Shown here: piece after piece, positions 8,439 to 17,445 of the stretch | How positions within the stretch are numbered: position 1 is the stretch's first letter | Layout of the letters: each line of letters begins with the position of its first letter | NCBI GenBank assembly: GCA_021166725.1 | Contig: JAJPES010000057.1 | Location: 1 to 64,000 of the forward strand | DNA length: 64,000 nucleotides | Origin: Burkholderiaceae bacterium | GTDB taxonomy: Bacteria > Pseudomonadota > Gammaproteobacteria > Burkholderiales > Burkholderiaceae_E | Reading direction: 5' to 3' | Made by a program: the position numbers and the translations under genes | Notes under the pieces: model-generated | Told to the model about the DNA's origin: nothing | The model's database searches: none | Seen by the model: the letters and a program-made list of their open reading frames with translations, nothing else

Positions 8439-10012
8439 GCATGCGGGCCAGGCGCGGTCGTCGCTGGTGGATCCTGCTAGCCGTGTTGGCGCCGCTGGCC
8501 GGCTTCCTGACGATGGTCGGCTGTGCCTCGCTGCCATCGCTCGAGGGCCGCACGCCCAGCACCGCGCTCGACGCCGAACAGGCACAGGCTACGCGACTGG
8601 GCGTGGCGACGCGGCCGCTGGTGGCGGCGCATCCCGGCACCAGCGGCCTATTGCCGCTGACCGATGCCCGGGCGGCGTTCGCGGCGCGGGCCTTGCTGGC
8701 GCGGCACGCCGAACGCACCATCGACGTCCAGTACTACATCTGGCAGGACGACGTCACCGGCACCCTGCTGCTCACCGAACTGGAACGTGCCGCCGGACGC
8801 GGCGTGCGCGTGCGCCTGCTGCTCGACGACAACGGCATCCGCGGGATCGACGACGCGCTCGTCGCACTCGCCGCGCAGCCGAACTTCGAAGTGCGGCTGT
8901 TCAATCCCTTCACCTTCAGGCACCCCAAATGGGTCAATTACCTGACCGCGTTCCCGCGCCTCAATCACCGCATGCACAACAAGTCGTTCACGGTGGACAA
9001 CGCGGTCACCATCATCGGCGGGCGCAACGTCGGCGACACCTACTTCGGGGCGACCGACGAGGTCGCCTTTGTCGATCTCGACGTGCTGGCGATCGGCCCG
9101 GTGGTGCCCGAGGTGTCGCACGAGTTCGACCGCTACTGGGCCAGCCGATCCGCCTATCCGGTCGAGCGCATCGTCGGCAAGCCGGCGCATGATGCGCTGA
9201 CGCACCTGCATGCCCGCGAGACGCGCATCGGCGACGACCCGGCGGCCCGGATCTATCGGCAGGCACTGGCGGAAAACCATGCCGTGCAGGCGTTGCTCGA
9301 TTACAGCGCGGAGCTGACCTGGGCACCCACGCGGACTATCGGCGACAGTCCGGCCAAGGCGCTGCGGGCACAAGGCGACGGTGAGCGCCTGATCGATGAG
9401 CTGGCCCCGGTATTTGCCGACACCCGGGTTTCTCTGCAACTGGTGTCGCCCTACCTGGTGCTCGGCGACAAGGGCACGCGCGATGTCGCGGCCATGGCTC
9501 GGCGCGGTGTCGACGTGCAGGTCCTGACCAATTCCCTGGCCGCCACCGACGTGGCGGCCGTGCACGCCGGCTACGCCAAGCGACGCAAGCAGCTGCTCGC
9601 GGCCGGGGTCAGGCTGTACGAGCTGCGCCCCACCGGCCATCGCCTCGATGATCGCGATCTGGCCGGGCCGTTCGGCAGCTCGGGTTCGAGCCTGCACGCC
9701 AAGACCTTTGCCGTCGACGATCGAACGCTTTTCATCGGCTCGTTCAATTTCGATCCTCGTTCCGCCAACCTCAACACGGAAATGGGCTTCCTGGTCGACA
9801 GCCCCGCGCTCGCCCAGACCATGCACGAGGCATTCGCGCACGAGGTGCCGGCGCGAGCCTACGAGGTCAGGCTCGATGCCGACGGCAAGCTTTACTGGCT
9901 GCTGCGGCAGGGCGATGCAGTGCAGCGTTTCGATACCGAACCCGACACCTCGTGGCTGCGCCGCATGAGCGTGCGCCTGCTCGCGCTGCTGCCGATCGAC
10001 TGGTTGCTCTAG
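8435..10012 (+). CDS. Phospholipase D family protein (second paralogue)
   Basis: HRMHNKSFTVDNAVTIIGGRN and SLHAKTFAVDDRTLFIGSFNFDPRS HxK motifs; overlaps the serine hydrolase stop by 4 bp. Confidence 0.88.
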   Translation: MSMRARRGRRWWILLAVLAPLAGFLTMVGCASLPSLEGRTPSTALDAEQAQATRLGVATRPLVAAHPGTSGLLPLTDARAAFAARALLARHAERTIDVQYYIWQDDVTGTLLLTELERAAGRGVRVRLLLDDNGIRGIDDALVALAAQPNFEVRLFNPFTFRHPKWVNYLTAFPRLNHRMHNKSFTVDNAVTIIGGRNVGDTYFGATDEVAFVDLDVLAIGPVVPEVSHEFDRYWASRSAYPVERIVGKPAHDALTHLHARETRIGDDPAARIYRQALAENHAVQALLDYSAELTWAPTRTIGDSPAKALRAQGDGERLIDELAPVFADTRVSLQLVSPYLVLGDKGTRDVAAMARRGVDVQVLTNSLAATDVAAVHAGYAKRRKQLLAAGVRLYELRPTGHRLDDRDLAGPFGSSGSSLHAKTFAVDDRTLFIGSFNFDPRSANLNTEMGFLVDSPALAQTMHEAFAHEVPARAYEVRLDADGKLYWLLRQGDAVQRFDTEPDTSWLRRMSVRLLALLPIDWLL

Positions 10013-10175
10013 TACGCCGACCCACAGGTATCGCAACAAGATGAAAGCGATGGATTCGGCCCCAGGGCAAGGCGCAAACCGCAGCCATTGCAGTAGCTAT
10101 GGCGAGGTTTTGCAACGCCTTCCTGGGGCCGAAGACGCGCTTTCATGTTGCGATACCTGTGGGTCGGCGTACTAG
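10009..10175. repeat. Near-palindromic hairpin element (MITE/REP-like) with 30-bp perfect terminal inverted repeats
   Basis: Left arm ctagtacgccgacccacaggtatcgcaaca (10009-10038), right arm its exact reverse complement (10146-10175); inner arms ttcggccccagg / cctggggccgaa. Confidence 0.88.
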
Positions 10176-10209
10176 GAGCCTGGGGCCAGGCCTCGGCAAA
10201 GGAAGGCGG

Positions 10210-10239
10210 GCGCGCCGGCGGATGGGATGGCCGGCGCGC
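10210..10239. terminator. Stem-loop, possible terminator or repeat remnant
   Basis: gcgcgccggc-ggatgggatg-gccggcgcgc: perfect 10-bp arms, 10-nt loop; no obvious U-tract. Confidence 0.4.
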
Positions 10240-10257
10240 AGGCTGCAGTCAACATGC

Positions 10258-10712
10258 TGCAGTCAATACGTCGTCCAGCCCCCATCGGTGGCTCGGGTGG
10301 CGCCCCTGATGTTGGACGCGTCTGCAGACAGCAGGAACAGGATCGTGCTGGCCTGCTCGGCGGGCGTGGCCATGCGGTGGTTGGAGTCGGCGTACATCAG
10401 CAGGCTCTGCGTTTTCGCCAGGCCCATGTTCGGAAAGCCGGCCGCTTGCCTGCGCTCCTTCTGCAAGGCGACGACCTTCCGAGTTCACGCGGATGCCGTA
10501 CGGCGCGTAATCGACCGCCGCGTTGCGCGGTCAGGCCGGTCACCGCGTGCTTGCTCGCCACGTAGGCCGGATTTCCGGCCAGTCCGCTCAGCCCGGCGAC
10601 GGATCCGATGTTGACGATCGCGCCGCCCGCGCCCTGGCGCACCAGCTGCCGCAATTCCGAGCGCAGCGACTGGAAGGTGCCGGTCGCGTTGACGCGCCGC
10701 GCGGATCGCGGT
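10258..10712 (-). pseudogene. SDR oxidoreductase C-terminal remnant
   Basis: VNATGTFQSLRSELRQLVRQGAGGAIVNIGSVAGLSGLAGNPAYVASKHAVTGLTAQ...LQKERRQAAGFPNMGLAKTQSLLMYADSN...DGGWTTY split over frames; Rossmann N-terminus missing. Confidence 0.75.
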
Positions 10713-10743
10713 AAGAGAAAAAAACACGACAAGAGCGCAGAGG

Positions 10744-11511
10744 TCAGTCGAGTTCCTGCACACCCCCGCCCGAGACGGTGAGCACCTGGCCGCTGATCCA
10801 GCTTGCCGCTGGCGAGCACAGGAACAGCGCAGCGCGTGCAATGTCCTGCGCTTCGCCCAAGCGCTTGATGGGCGTGTGACGGAGCATCGTGGCCTCGATT
10901 TCAGGCGTCAGCACCGACGCCAGCGCCGCGGTCCTGGTGGCGCCTGGCGCGATGGCGTTGACGCGAATGCCCTTGGCGCCCAGATCGAAAGCAATGTTGC
11001 GGGTCAGGTGATTGACAGCGGCTTTGGACGATCCGTAGGACGCCATGCGCGTGTTACTGTTTTCACCCGACATGGAAGAGATGTTGAGCACCGCACCGCG
11101 CTTTTCCTTTTCCATGTGGGGCGCGGCCAGCTGGATCAGGCGAAACAGGCCGAACACGTTGATCTCGTAGGCCCGGCGAAAGTCCTCCATCGGCATGTCG
11201 AAAGGCTTGGGGCCACCGCCGCCGGCGTTGTTCACCAACAGCGTCAGCTTGCCGAATTCCGACACGGCCGCGTTCACTGTCGCGGCCAGATCGCTTTCCT
11301 TCGTCACATTGCAGGCAACGCCAATGGCACGCCCGCCAGCTGCCGTGATTTCCGCTGCCACGCCCACTGCCGTCCTGGCGTCCAGATCACTGACGACCAC
11401 GGCTGCGCCAGCCTCTGCAAACAACATCGCAATCGCCCGGCCGATGCCGGCGCCGGCACCGGTGACCAGCGCCACATCGTTGTCCAATTTGAGAAGATCC
11501 GAAAAATGCAT
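10744..11511 (-). CDS. hdhA: SDR oxidoreductase, 7-alpha-hydroxysteroid dehydrogenase (HdhA)-like
   Basis: MHFSDLLKLDNDVALVTGAGAGIGRAIAMLFAEAGA...LLVNNAGGGGPKPFDMPMEDFRRAYEINVF...LFLCSPAASWISGQVLTVSGGGVQELD closely follows the HdhA pattern. Confidence 0.8.
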   Translation of the reverse strand: MHFSDLLKLDNDVALVTGAGAGIGRAIAMLFAEAGAAVVVSDLDARTAVGVAAEITAAGGRAIGVACNVTKESDLAATVNAAVSEFGKLTLLVNNAGGGGPKPFDMPMEDFRRAYEINVFGLFRLIQLAAPHMEKEKRGAVLNISSMSGENSNTRMASYGSSKAAVNHLTRNIAFDLGAKGIRVNAIAPGATRTAALASVLTPEIEATMLRHTPIKRLGEAQDIARAALFLCSPAASWISGQVLTVSGGGVQELD

Positions 11512-11794
11512 GCTTGTCTCCGCTTCCGCGCGCTTCCGCTTGCGGTGAACATGGAGGTTGATGCTCTTGGCGACCAAGGCACGCGCCTCGTCGCGCAGCG
11601 CGCGGGCTTCGAGCAGCGATACCTCGGGACAGGCGCCGAACGACGTCCGCCTGGGCTCCTCGAGCCAGTAGTAGCGGAAGTGTCAGGTCTTGCCTCCTGT
11701 CCCTGCAACAGCGAGGGAGAGGCCCAAGGTGCGGGAGGGTGTAGTCGTTGCGGGTGGCTTTGGCGCACCGAACGGCCAGGTCGGAAAGTGCCAT
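11512..11794 (-). pseudogene. P4-type tyrosine integrase N-terminal remnant (DUF4102 / arm-binding domain)
   Basis: MALSDLAVRCAKATRNDYTLP [frameshift] LGLSLAVAGTGGKT*HFRYYWLEEPRRTSFGACPEVSLLEARALRDEARALVAKSINLHVHRK; catalytic domain absent. Confidence 0.82.
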
Positions 11795-11922
11795 GCTTCC
11801 CGCTCCCGAACGCGAGAGCGCGAGTCAGGAACTCGGTGCTGGTCACATCACCTGCGCGCCTCTACAAACAATCCGGAAACGGTCGTGGCCGGATTTCAGC
11901 GGACCTCCGCAGAGAGATGCAG

Positions 11923-11996
11923 TGGAGCGGGTGAAGGGAATCGAACCCTCGTATGCAGCTTGGGAAGCTGCCGTTCTGCCATTGAACTACACCCGC
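11923..11996 (-). tRNA. tRNA-Gly (CCC anticodon), CCA encoded
   Basis: gcgggtgtagttcaatggcagaacggcagcttcccaagctgcatacgagggttcgattcccttcacccgctcca on the minus strand; anticodon loop ttCCCaa; 74 nt. Confidence 0.95.
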
Positions 11997-12067
11997 TCGG
12001 GTGTGGCCGATTATAGCGATGCGCGCCCGCGCCCGGCCCGTCGGGGCTTGCATGCGACAATCGCCGC

Positions 12068-12271
12068 ATGCAAACGATCGTCGTCAACGGACAGCCGCGC
12101 CCGCTGCCGGCGCCGGCCACCGTCTCCGCGCTGCTCGGCGAGCTCGGCCTCGTCGGACAGCGCCTTGCCGTAGAGCGCAACGGCGAGATCGTTCCGCGTA
12201 GCCTGCACGAGCGCGAAACACTCCAGCCCGGCGACCGGCTGGAGATCGTCGTCGCCGTGGGCGGCGGTTGA
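12068..12271 (+). CDS. thiS: Sulfur carrier protein ThiS
   Basis: MQTIVVNGQPRPLPAPATVSALLGELGL...VAVERNGEIVPR...LEIVVAVGGG with C-terminal GG. Confidence 0.93.
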   Translation: MQTIVVNGQPRPLPAPATVSALLGELGLVGQRLAVERNGEIVPRSLHERETLQPGDRLEIVVAVGGG

Positions 12272-12311
12272 ATCGAACGCCGAACGTCCACCGATTTCGA
12301 AGCGAGGAACC

Positions 12312-12770
12312 ATGTCCGCCGAGCACCTCTTCGAAGGCAGCCTGCACTGGCAGGGGCATCCCGCCGATGTGCCCTTCGATTACGAGCACCTGCATCGCAC
12401 CACGCATCTCGAATTCGAAGGCGGAGCGTCGCTGACGGGCTCGGCGCCTGCCGTGTTCCATGGCGACGACCGTCATCCGAACCCCGAGACGCTGATGATC
12501 GCGTCGCTGATGCAATGCCATTTCCTCACCTTCATGGCGGTGGCGATCAAGTCGAGGCTGCACGTCACGGCCTATTCCGATCGCGCCGTCGGCCGCCTGG
12601 CGATGCAGGACGGCAAGATGCGCTTCGTCGAAATCGTGCTGCGCCCGTCGGTGACTTTCGAAGAACCGATCGACGCGGAGCGTCTCGTCGCGCTGCACGA
12701 CAAGGCGCACCGTAACTGCTACATGTCGAATTCGGTGAATTTCCCGGTGCGCATCGACCCGGTCGGCTGA
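12312..12770 (+). CDS. OsmC family protein
   Basis: [24 protein letters not shown]...[15 protein letters not shown]. Confidence 0.85.
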   Translation: MSAEHLFEGSLHWQGHPADVPFDYEHLHRTTHLEFEGGASLTGSAPAVFHGDDRHPNPETLMIASLMQCHFLTFMAVAIKSRLHVTAYSDRAVGRLAMQDGKMRFVEIVLRPSVTFEEPIDAERLVALHDKAHRNCYMSNSVNFPVRIDPVG

Positions 12771-12823
12771 TCGCGCCGAGCGCGCGTTCCTTGCCCCCAC
12801 ATCCCTTCACGCACGGCGGCACC

Positions 12824-13630
12824 ATGAGACCCTCCGACCCGTTGACGATCGGCCGCCGCAGCTTCGCGTCGCGGCTGCTGATCGGCACCGGCAAATACCG
12901 TGACTTCGACCAGACCCGAGACGCCGTCGAGGCGAGCGGCGCGCAAATCGTCACCGTCGCGATCCGGCGCACGAACATCGGCCAGAACGCCGGCGAACCG
13001 AACCTGCTCGACTTCCTGTCACCCGATCGCTTCACGATCCTGCCGAACACCGCCGGCTGCTACAGCGCCGAAGATGCGGTGCGTACGCTGCGCCTGGCGC
13101 GCGAGCTGCTCGGCGGCCACACGCTGGTGAAGCTCGAGGTGCTCGGCGACGCGCGCTCGCTCTACCCGAACATGCCGGAAACGCTGAAGGCCGCCGAAAC
13201 GCTCGTGCGTGAAGGCTTCGAGGTGATGGTCTACGCGAGCGACGACCCGATCCAGGCCAGGCATCTCGAGGAGATTGGCTGCGTCGCCGTCATGCCGCTC
13301 GCATCGCTCATCGGCTCGGGTATGGGCATCCTCAACCCGTGGAACCTGCAGCTGATCCTCGAACAGGCGAAGGTTCCGGTGATCGTCGACGCAGGGGTCG
13401 GCACCGCCTCCGACGCAGCCATCGCGATGGAACTCGGTTGCGCGGGCGTGCTGATGAACACCGCGGTAGCTGCCGCGCGCGATCCAGTGCGCATGGCGGG
13501 CGCGATGCGCATGGCGGTCGAGGCCGGCCGTGAAGCGTTCCTCGCCGGCCGCATGCCGAAGAAGCCATACTCGGCCGCGGCTTCGTCGCCCACCAGCGGA
13601 CTCATCGCCCCGGCCGCGTCGCACTCGTGA
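12824..13630 (+). CDS. thiG: Thiazole synthase ThiG
   Basis: [34 protein letters not shown]...[51 protein letters not shown]. Confidence 0.95.
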   Translation: MRPSDPLTIGRRSFASRLLIGTGKYRDFDQTRDAVEASGAQIVTVAIRRTNIGQNAGEPNLLDFLSPDRFTILPNTAGCYSAEDAVRTLRLARELLGGHTLVKLEVLGDARSLYPNMPETLKAAETLVREGFEVMVYASDDPIQARHLEEIGCVAVMPLASLIGSGMGILNPWNLQLILEQAKVPVIVDAGVGTASDAAIAMELGCAGVLMNTAVAAARDPVRMAGAMRMAVEAGREAFLAGRMPKKPYSAAASSPTSGLIAPAASHS

Positions 13631-14367
13631 GCGCGACGCCGCAGACGTCGCCGCATCCGCACATCCGCAGCTTCTCGGGGCGCCGCGGCCACTTCACGAG
13701 CGGCCAGCGCCACGCCTACGAGACGCTGCGCGATCGATGGTGCATCGCGTACGACGCTGCGCAGCCATTCGACGCGCAGCGTAACGCCGCCCTGTTCGGC
13801 CGTGCGGCGCCGCTGGTCGTCGAGATCGGCTTTGGCATGGGCGACGCAACGGCACAGATCGCTGCCGCCGAACCGCAGCACGACTTTCTCGGCATCGAGG
13901 TCTATCCGGCCGGCGTCGGTGCGCTGCTGATGCGCATCGACGCGCAGCGCCTGGCGAACGTGCGCATCGTCCAGCACGACGCGGTCGAAATCTTTCGCGA
14001 GATGCTCGCGCCCGACTCCCTCGCTCGCGTCCAGGTGTTCTTTCCCGATCCGTGGCCGAAGAAGCGCCATCACAAGCGCAGATTGATCCAGCCGCCGTTC
14101 GTCGCGCTGCTGGCGAGCCGGCTGCAGCCGGGCGGGCTCCTGCACTGCGCTACCGACTGGGAACCGTACGCCGGGCAGATGCTCGACGTGCTCTCGCAGG
14201 AATCGCTGCTGGAGAACACGGCGAGCGACGGCGGCTTTGCGCCGCGTCCCGACTATCGGCCACTGACCCGCTTCGAGAACCGGGGGCGCCGGCTCGGGCA
14301 CGAAGTGCGCGATCTGCTCTTCCGGCGTCGGCTCAGCCCCACCGAACGAGCCCCGACCACGCCGTAG
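13627..14367 (+). CDS. trmB: tRNA (guanine-N7-)-methyltransferase TrmB
   Basis: [37 protein letters not shown]...[27 protein letters not shown] start overlapping thiG stop. Confidence 0.94.
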   Translation: MSATPQTSPHPHIRSFSGRRGHFTSGQRHAYETLRDRWCIAYDAAQPFDAQRNAALFGRAAPLVVEIGFGMGDATAQIAAAEPQHDFLGIEVYPAGVGALLMRIDAQRLANVRIVQHDAVEIFREMLAPDSLARVQVFFPDPWPKKRHHKRRLIQPPFVALLASRLQPGGLLHCATDWEPYAGQMLDVLSQESLLENTASDGGFAPRPDYRPLTRFENRGRRLGHEVRDLLFRRRLSPTERAPTTP

Positions 14368-15181
14368 CGAGCACGACGACGCCGAAGGCGATCCGGTACC
14401 ACGCGAACGGTACGAAATCGTGGCTGGCGACGTAGCGGATCAGCCAGTGCACGCAGGCGAGTGCGGCAAAGAACGAAAACAGAAGCCCGACGCCGAACAG
14501 CGGAATGTCCTCGAACCCGAGCAGCGAACGGTATTTCCAGGTGTCGTAGGCACCGGCACCGATCAGCGTGGGAATCGCGAGAAAGAACGAAAACTCGGTA
14601 GCGACGCGACGCGACAGTCCGAAGAGCATCCCACCGATGATCGTCGCGCCCGAGCGGCTCGTTCCCGGAATGAGCGCGAAGGCCTGCGCGATGCCGAGCT
14701 TCAACGCATCGACCAGCGTCAGTTCGTCCATGTCGTCGATGCGCGGCGCCGCCTGCGCGCGACCACGCTCGACCCACAGGATGACGAAGGCGCCGACGAT
14801 GAACGCGATCGCCACCGGCACCGGCTGGAACAGCCGCGCCTTGATGGCGCCGGCGAACAGCACGCCGAGCACGGCGGCCGGCAGGAACGCCACGAAGACG
14901 TTCATCGCGAAACGTCGCGCACGCGGCTCGGTGAAGACACCGGCGATCGTCTCGATGATGCGCGCCCGGTAGTACCAGATCACCGCGAACATCGCACCGG
15001 TCTGGATCGCCACCGAGAACATCTTCTCCTTCTCGCCCTCGAAACCGAGCAGGCTCGACGCGAGGATCAGATGCCCGGTGCTCGAGATCGGCAGGAACTC
15101 GGTCAGGCCCTCGACGATTCCCAGCAGCGCGGCCTTGACCAGCAACGGGAGTCCGTAGAGGAATTCGATCATCGATTCCAC
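14333..15181 (-). CDS. uppP: Undecaprenyl-diphosphatase UppP (BacA)
   Basis: [47 protein letters not shown]. Confidence 0.96.
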   Translation of the reverse strand: MESMIEFLYGLPLLVKAALLGIVEGLTEFLPISSTGHLILASSLLGFEGEKEKMFSVAIQTGAMFAVIWYYRARIIETIAGVFTEPRARRFAMNVFVAFLPAAVLGVLFAGAIKARLFQPVPVAIAFIVGAFVILWVERGRAQAAPRIDDMDELTLVDALKLGIAQAFALIPGTSRSGATIIGGMLFGLSRRVATEFSFFLAIPTLIGAGAYDTWKYRSLLGFEDIPLFGVGLLFSFFAALACVHWLIRYVASHDFVPFAWYRIAFGVVVLATAWSGLVRWG

Positions 15182-16068
15182 CAGGCGTGGAAGTGATGCA
15201 CCGGACCGTGACCGCTGCCGACCTGCAGTTCGTCGGCGTGACGCAATGCCTCGGTCAGATAGCGCTTGGCCTCGCGCACCGCATCCACCGGTTCGAGTCC
15301 GTGCGCGAGCAGCGCCGCGATCGCCGCCGACAGCGTGCAGCCGGTGCCGTGCGTATTGCGCGTCTCGATGCGAGTCTCGGGCAACTCGATCATGCGGTCA
15401 CCATCGTGCAACAGGTCGATCGGATCACCGCTCGCGTGCCCCGCCTTCAGCAGCACGAAGCGCAGCCCGTTGTCGGCCAGCAGCCGACGCAGCCGCTCGG
15501 CGGCGCGCCGCATCTCGCGCGGCGTCTCGGGCGGACGCTCGTGCAGAAGTACGCCGGCCTCCGGCAGGTTCGGCGTAACCACCGTCGCCAGCGGCAGGAT
15601 CGCGTCGATCAGCGTGCCGACCGCCTCGCGATCGAGCAGCATGTCGCCGCTCTTGGCGACCATCACCGGATCGACGACCCGATGCGGCAGCCGCCCGTCG
15701 GCGATCGGCGCCGCCAACGCTTCGGCCACCGCCGTCGCGATCGGCGCCGTGCCGAGCATCCCGATCTTCGCGGCATCGATGCGCACGTCGGCGAACAGCG
15801 TGTCTAGCTGCAACCGCACGAATGCCGGCGGCACCGGATGCACGCCGGTTACCGTGCGGGTGTTCTGTGCCGTCAACGCCGCCACCACTCCCGTGCCATA
15901 AGCACCGAGCGCCGAGAACGCCTTCAGGTCGGCAAAGATCCCCGCGCCCCCGCTCGGATCGATGCCGGCGATCGACAGCGCGTTGGGAATCCGCGCGCGC
16001 GACGAAGAATCTGCAGAGTCGCGCGAGCCCTGCGCCCCCGCACCCCGGGAAGTTCGATGTTGGTTCAC
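15169..16068 (-). CDS. thiD: Bifunctional hydroxymethylpyrimidine kinase/phosphomethylpyrimidine kinase ThiD
   Basis: [29 protein letters not shown]...[14 protein letters not shown]...[22 protein letters not shown]. Confidence 0.94.
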   Translation of the reverse strand: MNQHRTSRGAGAQGSRDSADSSSRARIPNALSIAGIDPSGGAGIFADLKAFSALGAYGTGVVAALTAQNTRTVTGVHPVPPAFVRLQLDTLFADVRIDAAKIGMLGTAPIATAVAEALAAPIADGRLPHRVVDPVMVAKSGDMLLDREAVGTLIDAILPLATVVTPNLPEAGVLLHERPPETPREMRRAAERLRRLLADNGLRFVLLKAGHASGDPIDLLHDGDRMIELPETRIETRNTHGTGCTLSAAIAALLAHGLEPVDAVREAKRYLTEALRHADELQVGSGHGPVHHFHAWWNR

Positions 16069-16192
16069 GGCTTCGTGCTGCGCGACCGCAGCCTGCAGGA
16101 AAAGACAGCGCGACGCTGCGCCGGACGCGATGGTACCCGCGTCGCGGCGGGCCGTTGCGCTGAGGGCGCCGCCGCCGGGGAGGCGATGGAAC

Positions 16193-17365
16193 TCAGCCCA
16201 ACGGCTCGCCGCGCCGCGCCGCGAGCAGCGGGACCCGCATTTCGTCCTCGCTCGGCCCCCCGTGCATCCCGATGAACCGCATCGGCTTCTCGCCCTCCAG
16301 CGTATCTATCAACGTCACGCGCCGCCGCGGCACCAGCACGTGAGTGCCGATCCTCCCGACCAGCGCATCGCCCGCACCGAACCACCCCGCGGCAAGCAGA
16401 TCCTGCGACCGATGCACGTCGAACGCATCGCCGAGTGCGGAGCGCACCGTCTCACCGAACCGCTCCTGCGCGTCTGCACGTACCGAGCAGAACGGCACCC
16501 GCGGCTCGCCGGACAGCGGCCTGTCGAGGTACGCGGCAATCGACGGAAAATCCTCGAGCTGCAATTGATCGTCGTCGGCGATGTCGACGAAACCGTGATC
16601 GGCCGTGGCGAGCACGATCGCTTCGCGCGCGCGCATGCGCTCGACCAGCTGCGCGAACCACGCGTCGAGACGGCGCACGACGGCGCCCGCCTTCTGGCTC
16701 GCGCAGCCCGCCTCGTGGCTCACCGTGTCGAAATGCGGCAGGTAGACGAAGACGTACGCCTCATCCACGGCCGAGAACAACTCGTCGATGCGGTCGCAGA
16801 CCTCGTTCAGGCTGCGATACCCGACGATCGTCGTTCCGGCGTAGGTGTGGCGCGAAAACTCGGAATCGGCAAGCTGCACCGGCAGCAGCGCGAACGCCGG
16901 AACCGCGCAGCGGGCGGTCCAGGCCGACCAATGCCAGGTGTCGGCCGCGAGCACCTTAGCTTCGTGATCGGCACGCAGATCCATCGGCAGCGTGCGGACC
17001 AGTGCTCCGGCCGCGTCGGACCACATCAGCCAGCCAGGATTGCCGTGCGTGGCGGGCGGAGCCGCCGCCGACAAGGCCGACAGCGCCGGCGCGGTGCTCG
17101 ACGGAAACACCGAATCGAGCGTCCGGAAACGAAAATGCGCGAGCGCACCGTCGGGCGCATGCAGGGCAAGGGCAGCCTCGCCCAGGCCGTCCATCAGGAC
17201 GAAGACGGCGCTGCGGCTCGAATCGAGCGCGTCGGCCACGGCGCGGTCGCGCAGTGCGGGAACCGTGCCGCCGTCGGCAAAGCGGCCTGCAAGCGTAGCC
17301 GCCAGCGAAACGATGCTCGAAGCAGCGCCGAAATCGGTGGGCGCGCGGGGTGTGGAACGGATCAA
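16193..17365 (-). CDS. Alkaline phosphatase / nucleotide pyrophosphatase superfamily protein
   Basis: VFVLMDGLGEAALALHAP...VFPSSTAPALSALSAA...LATADHGFVDI; start inferred as TTG at 17365. The 642-aa ORF includes a spurious antisense extension. Confidence 0.75.
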   Translation of the reverse strand: MIRSTPRAPTDFGAASSIVSLAATLAGRFADGGTVPALRDRAVADALDSSRSAVFVLMDGLGEAALALHAPDGALAHFRFRTLDSVFPSSTAPALSALSAAAPPATHGNPGWLMWSDAAGALVRTLPMDLRADHEAKVLAADTWHWSAWTARCAVPAFALLPVQLADSEFSRHTYAGTTIVGYRSLNEVCDRIDELFSAVDEAYVFVYLPHFDTVSHEAGCASQKAGAVVRRLDAWFAQLVERMRAREAIVLATADHGFVDIADDDQLQLEDFPSIAAYLDRPLSGEPRVPFCSVRADAQERFGETVRSALGDAFDVHRSQDLLAAGWFGAGDALVGRIGTHVLVPRRRVTLIDTLEGEKPMRFIGMHGGPSEDEMRVPLLAARRGEPLG

Positions 17366-17445
17366 CTCGGAACCTCCACTGCAGCAATGCGGCGCGGCGG
17401 TTCCGACAGCTCCTTCGGCGGCGTGCCGAAGGAGCGCAGGGAGGG

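Larger units (their letters stand above)
6264..11940. mobile_element. Decayed genomic island integrated at the 3' end of tRNA-Gly(CCC)
   Basis: Exact 18-bp direct repeats at both ends, integrase remnant directly inside the tRNA-proximal end, several pseudogenes within. Confidence 0.8.

Noticed and set aside
11690-12016. ORF encoding ...GAGEGNRTLVCSLGSCRSAIELHPLGCGRL (also 11748-12173)
   Set aside because: This is the familiar spurious ORF antisense to a tRNA-Gly gene, not a protein.
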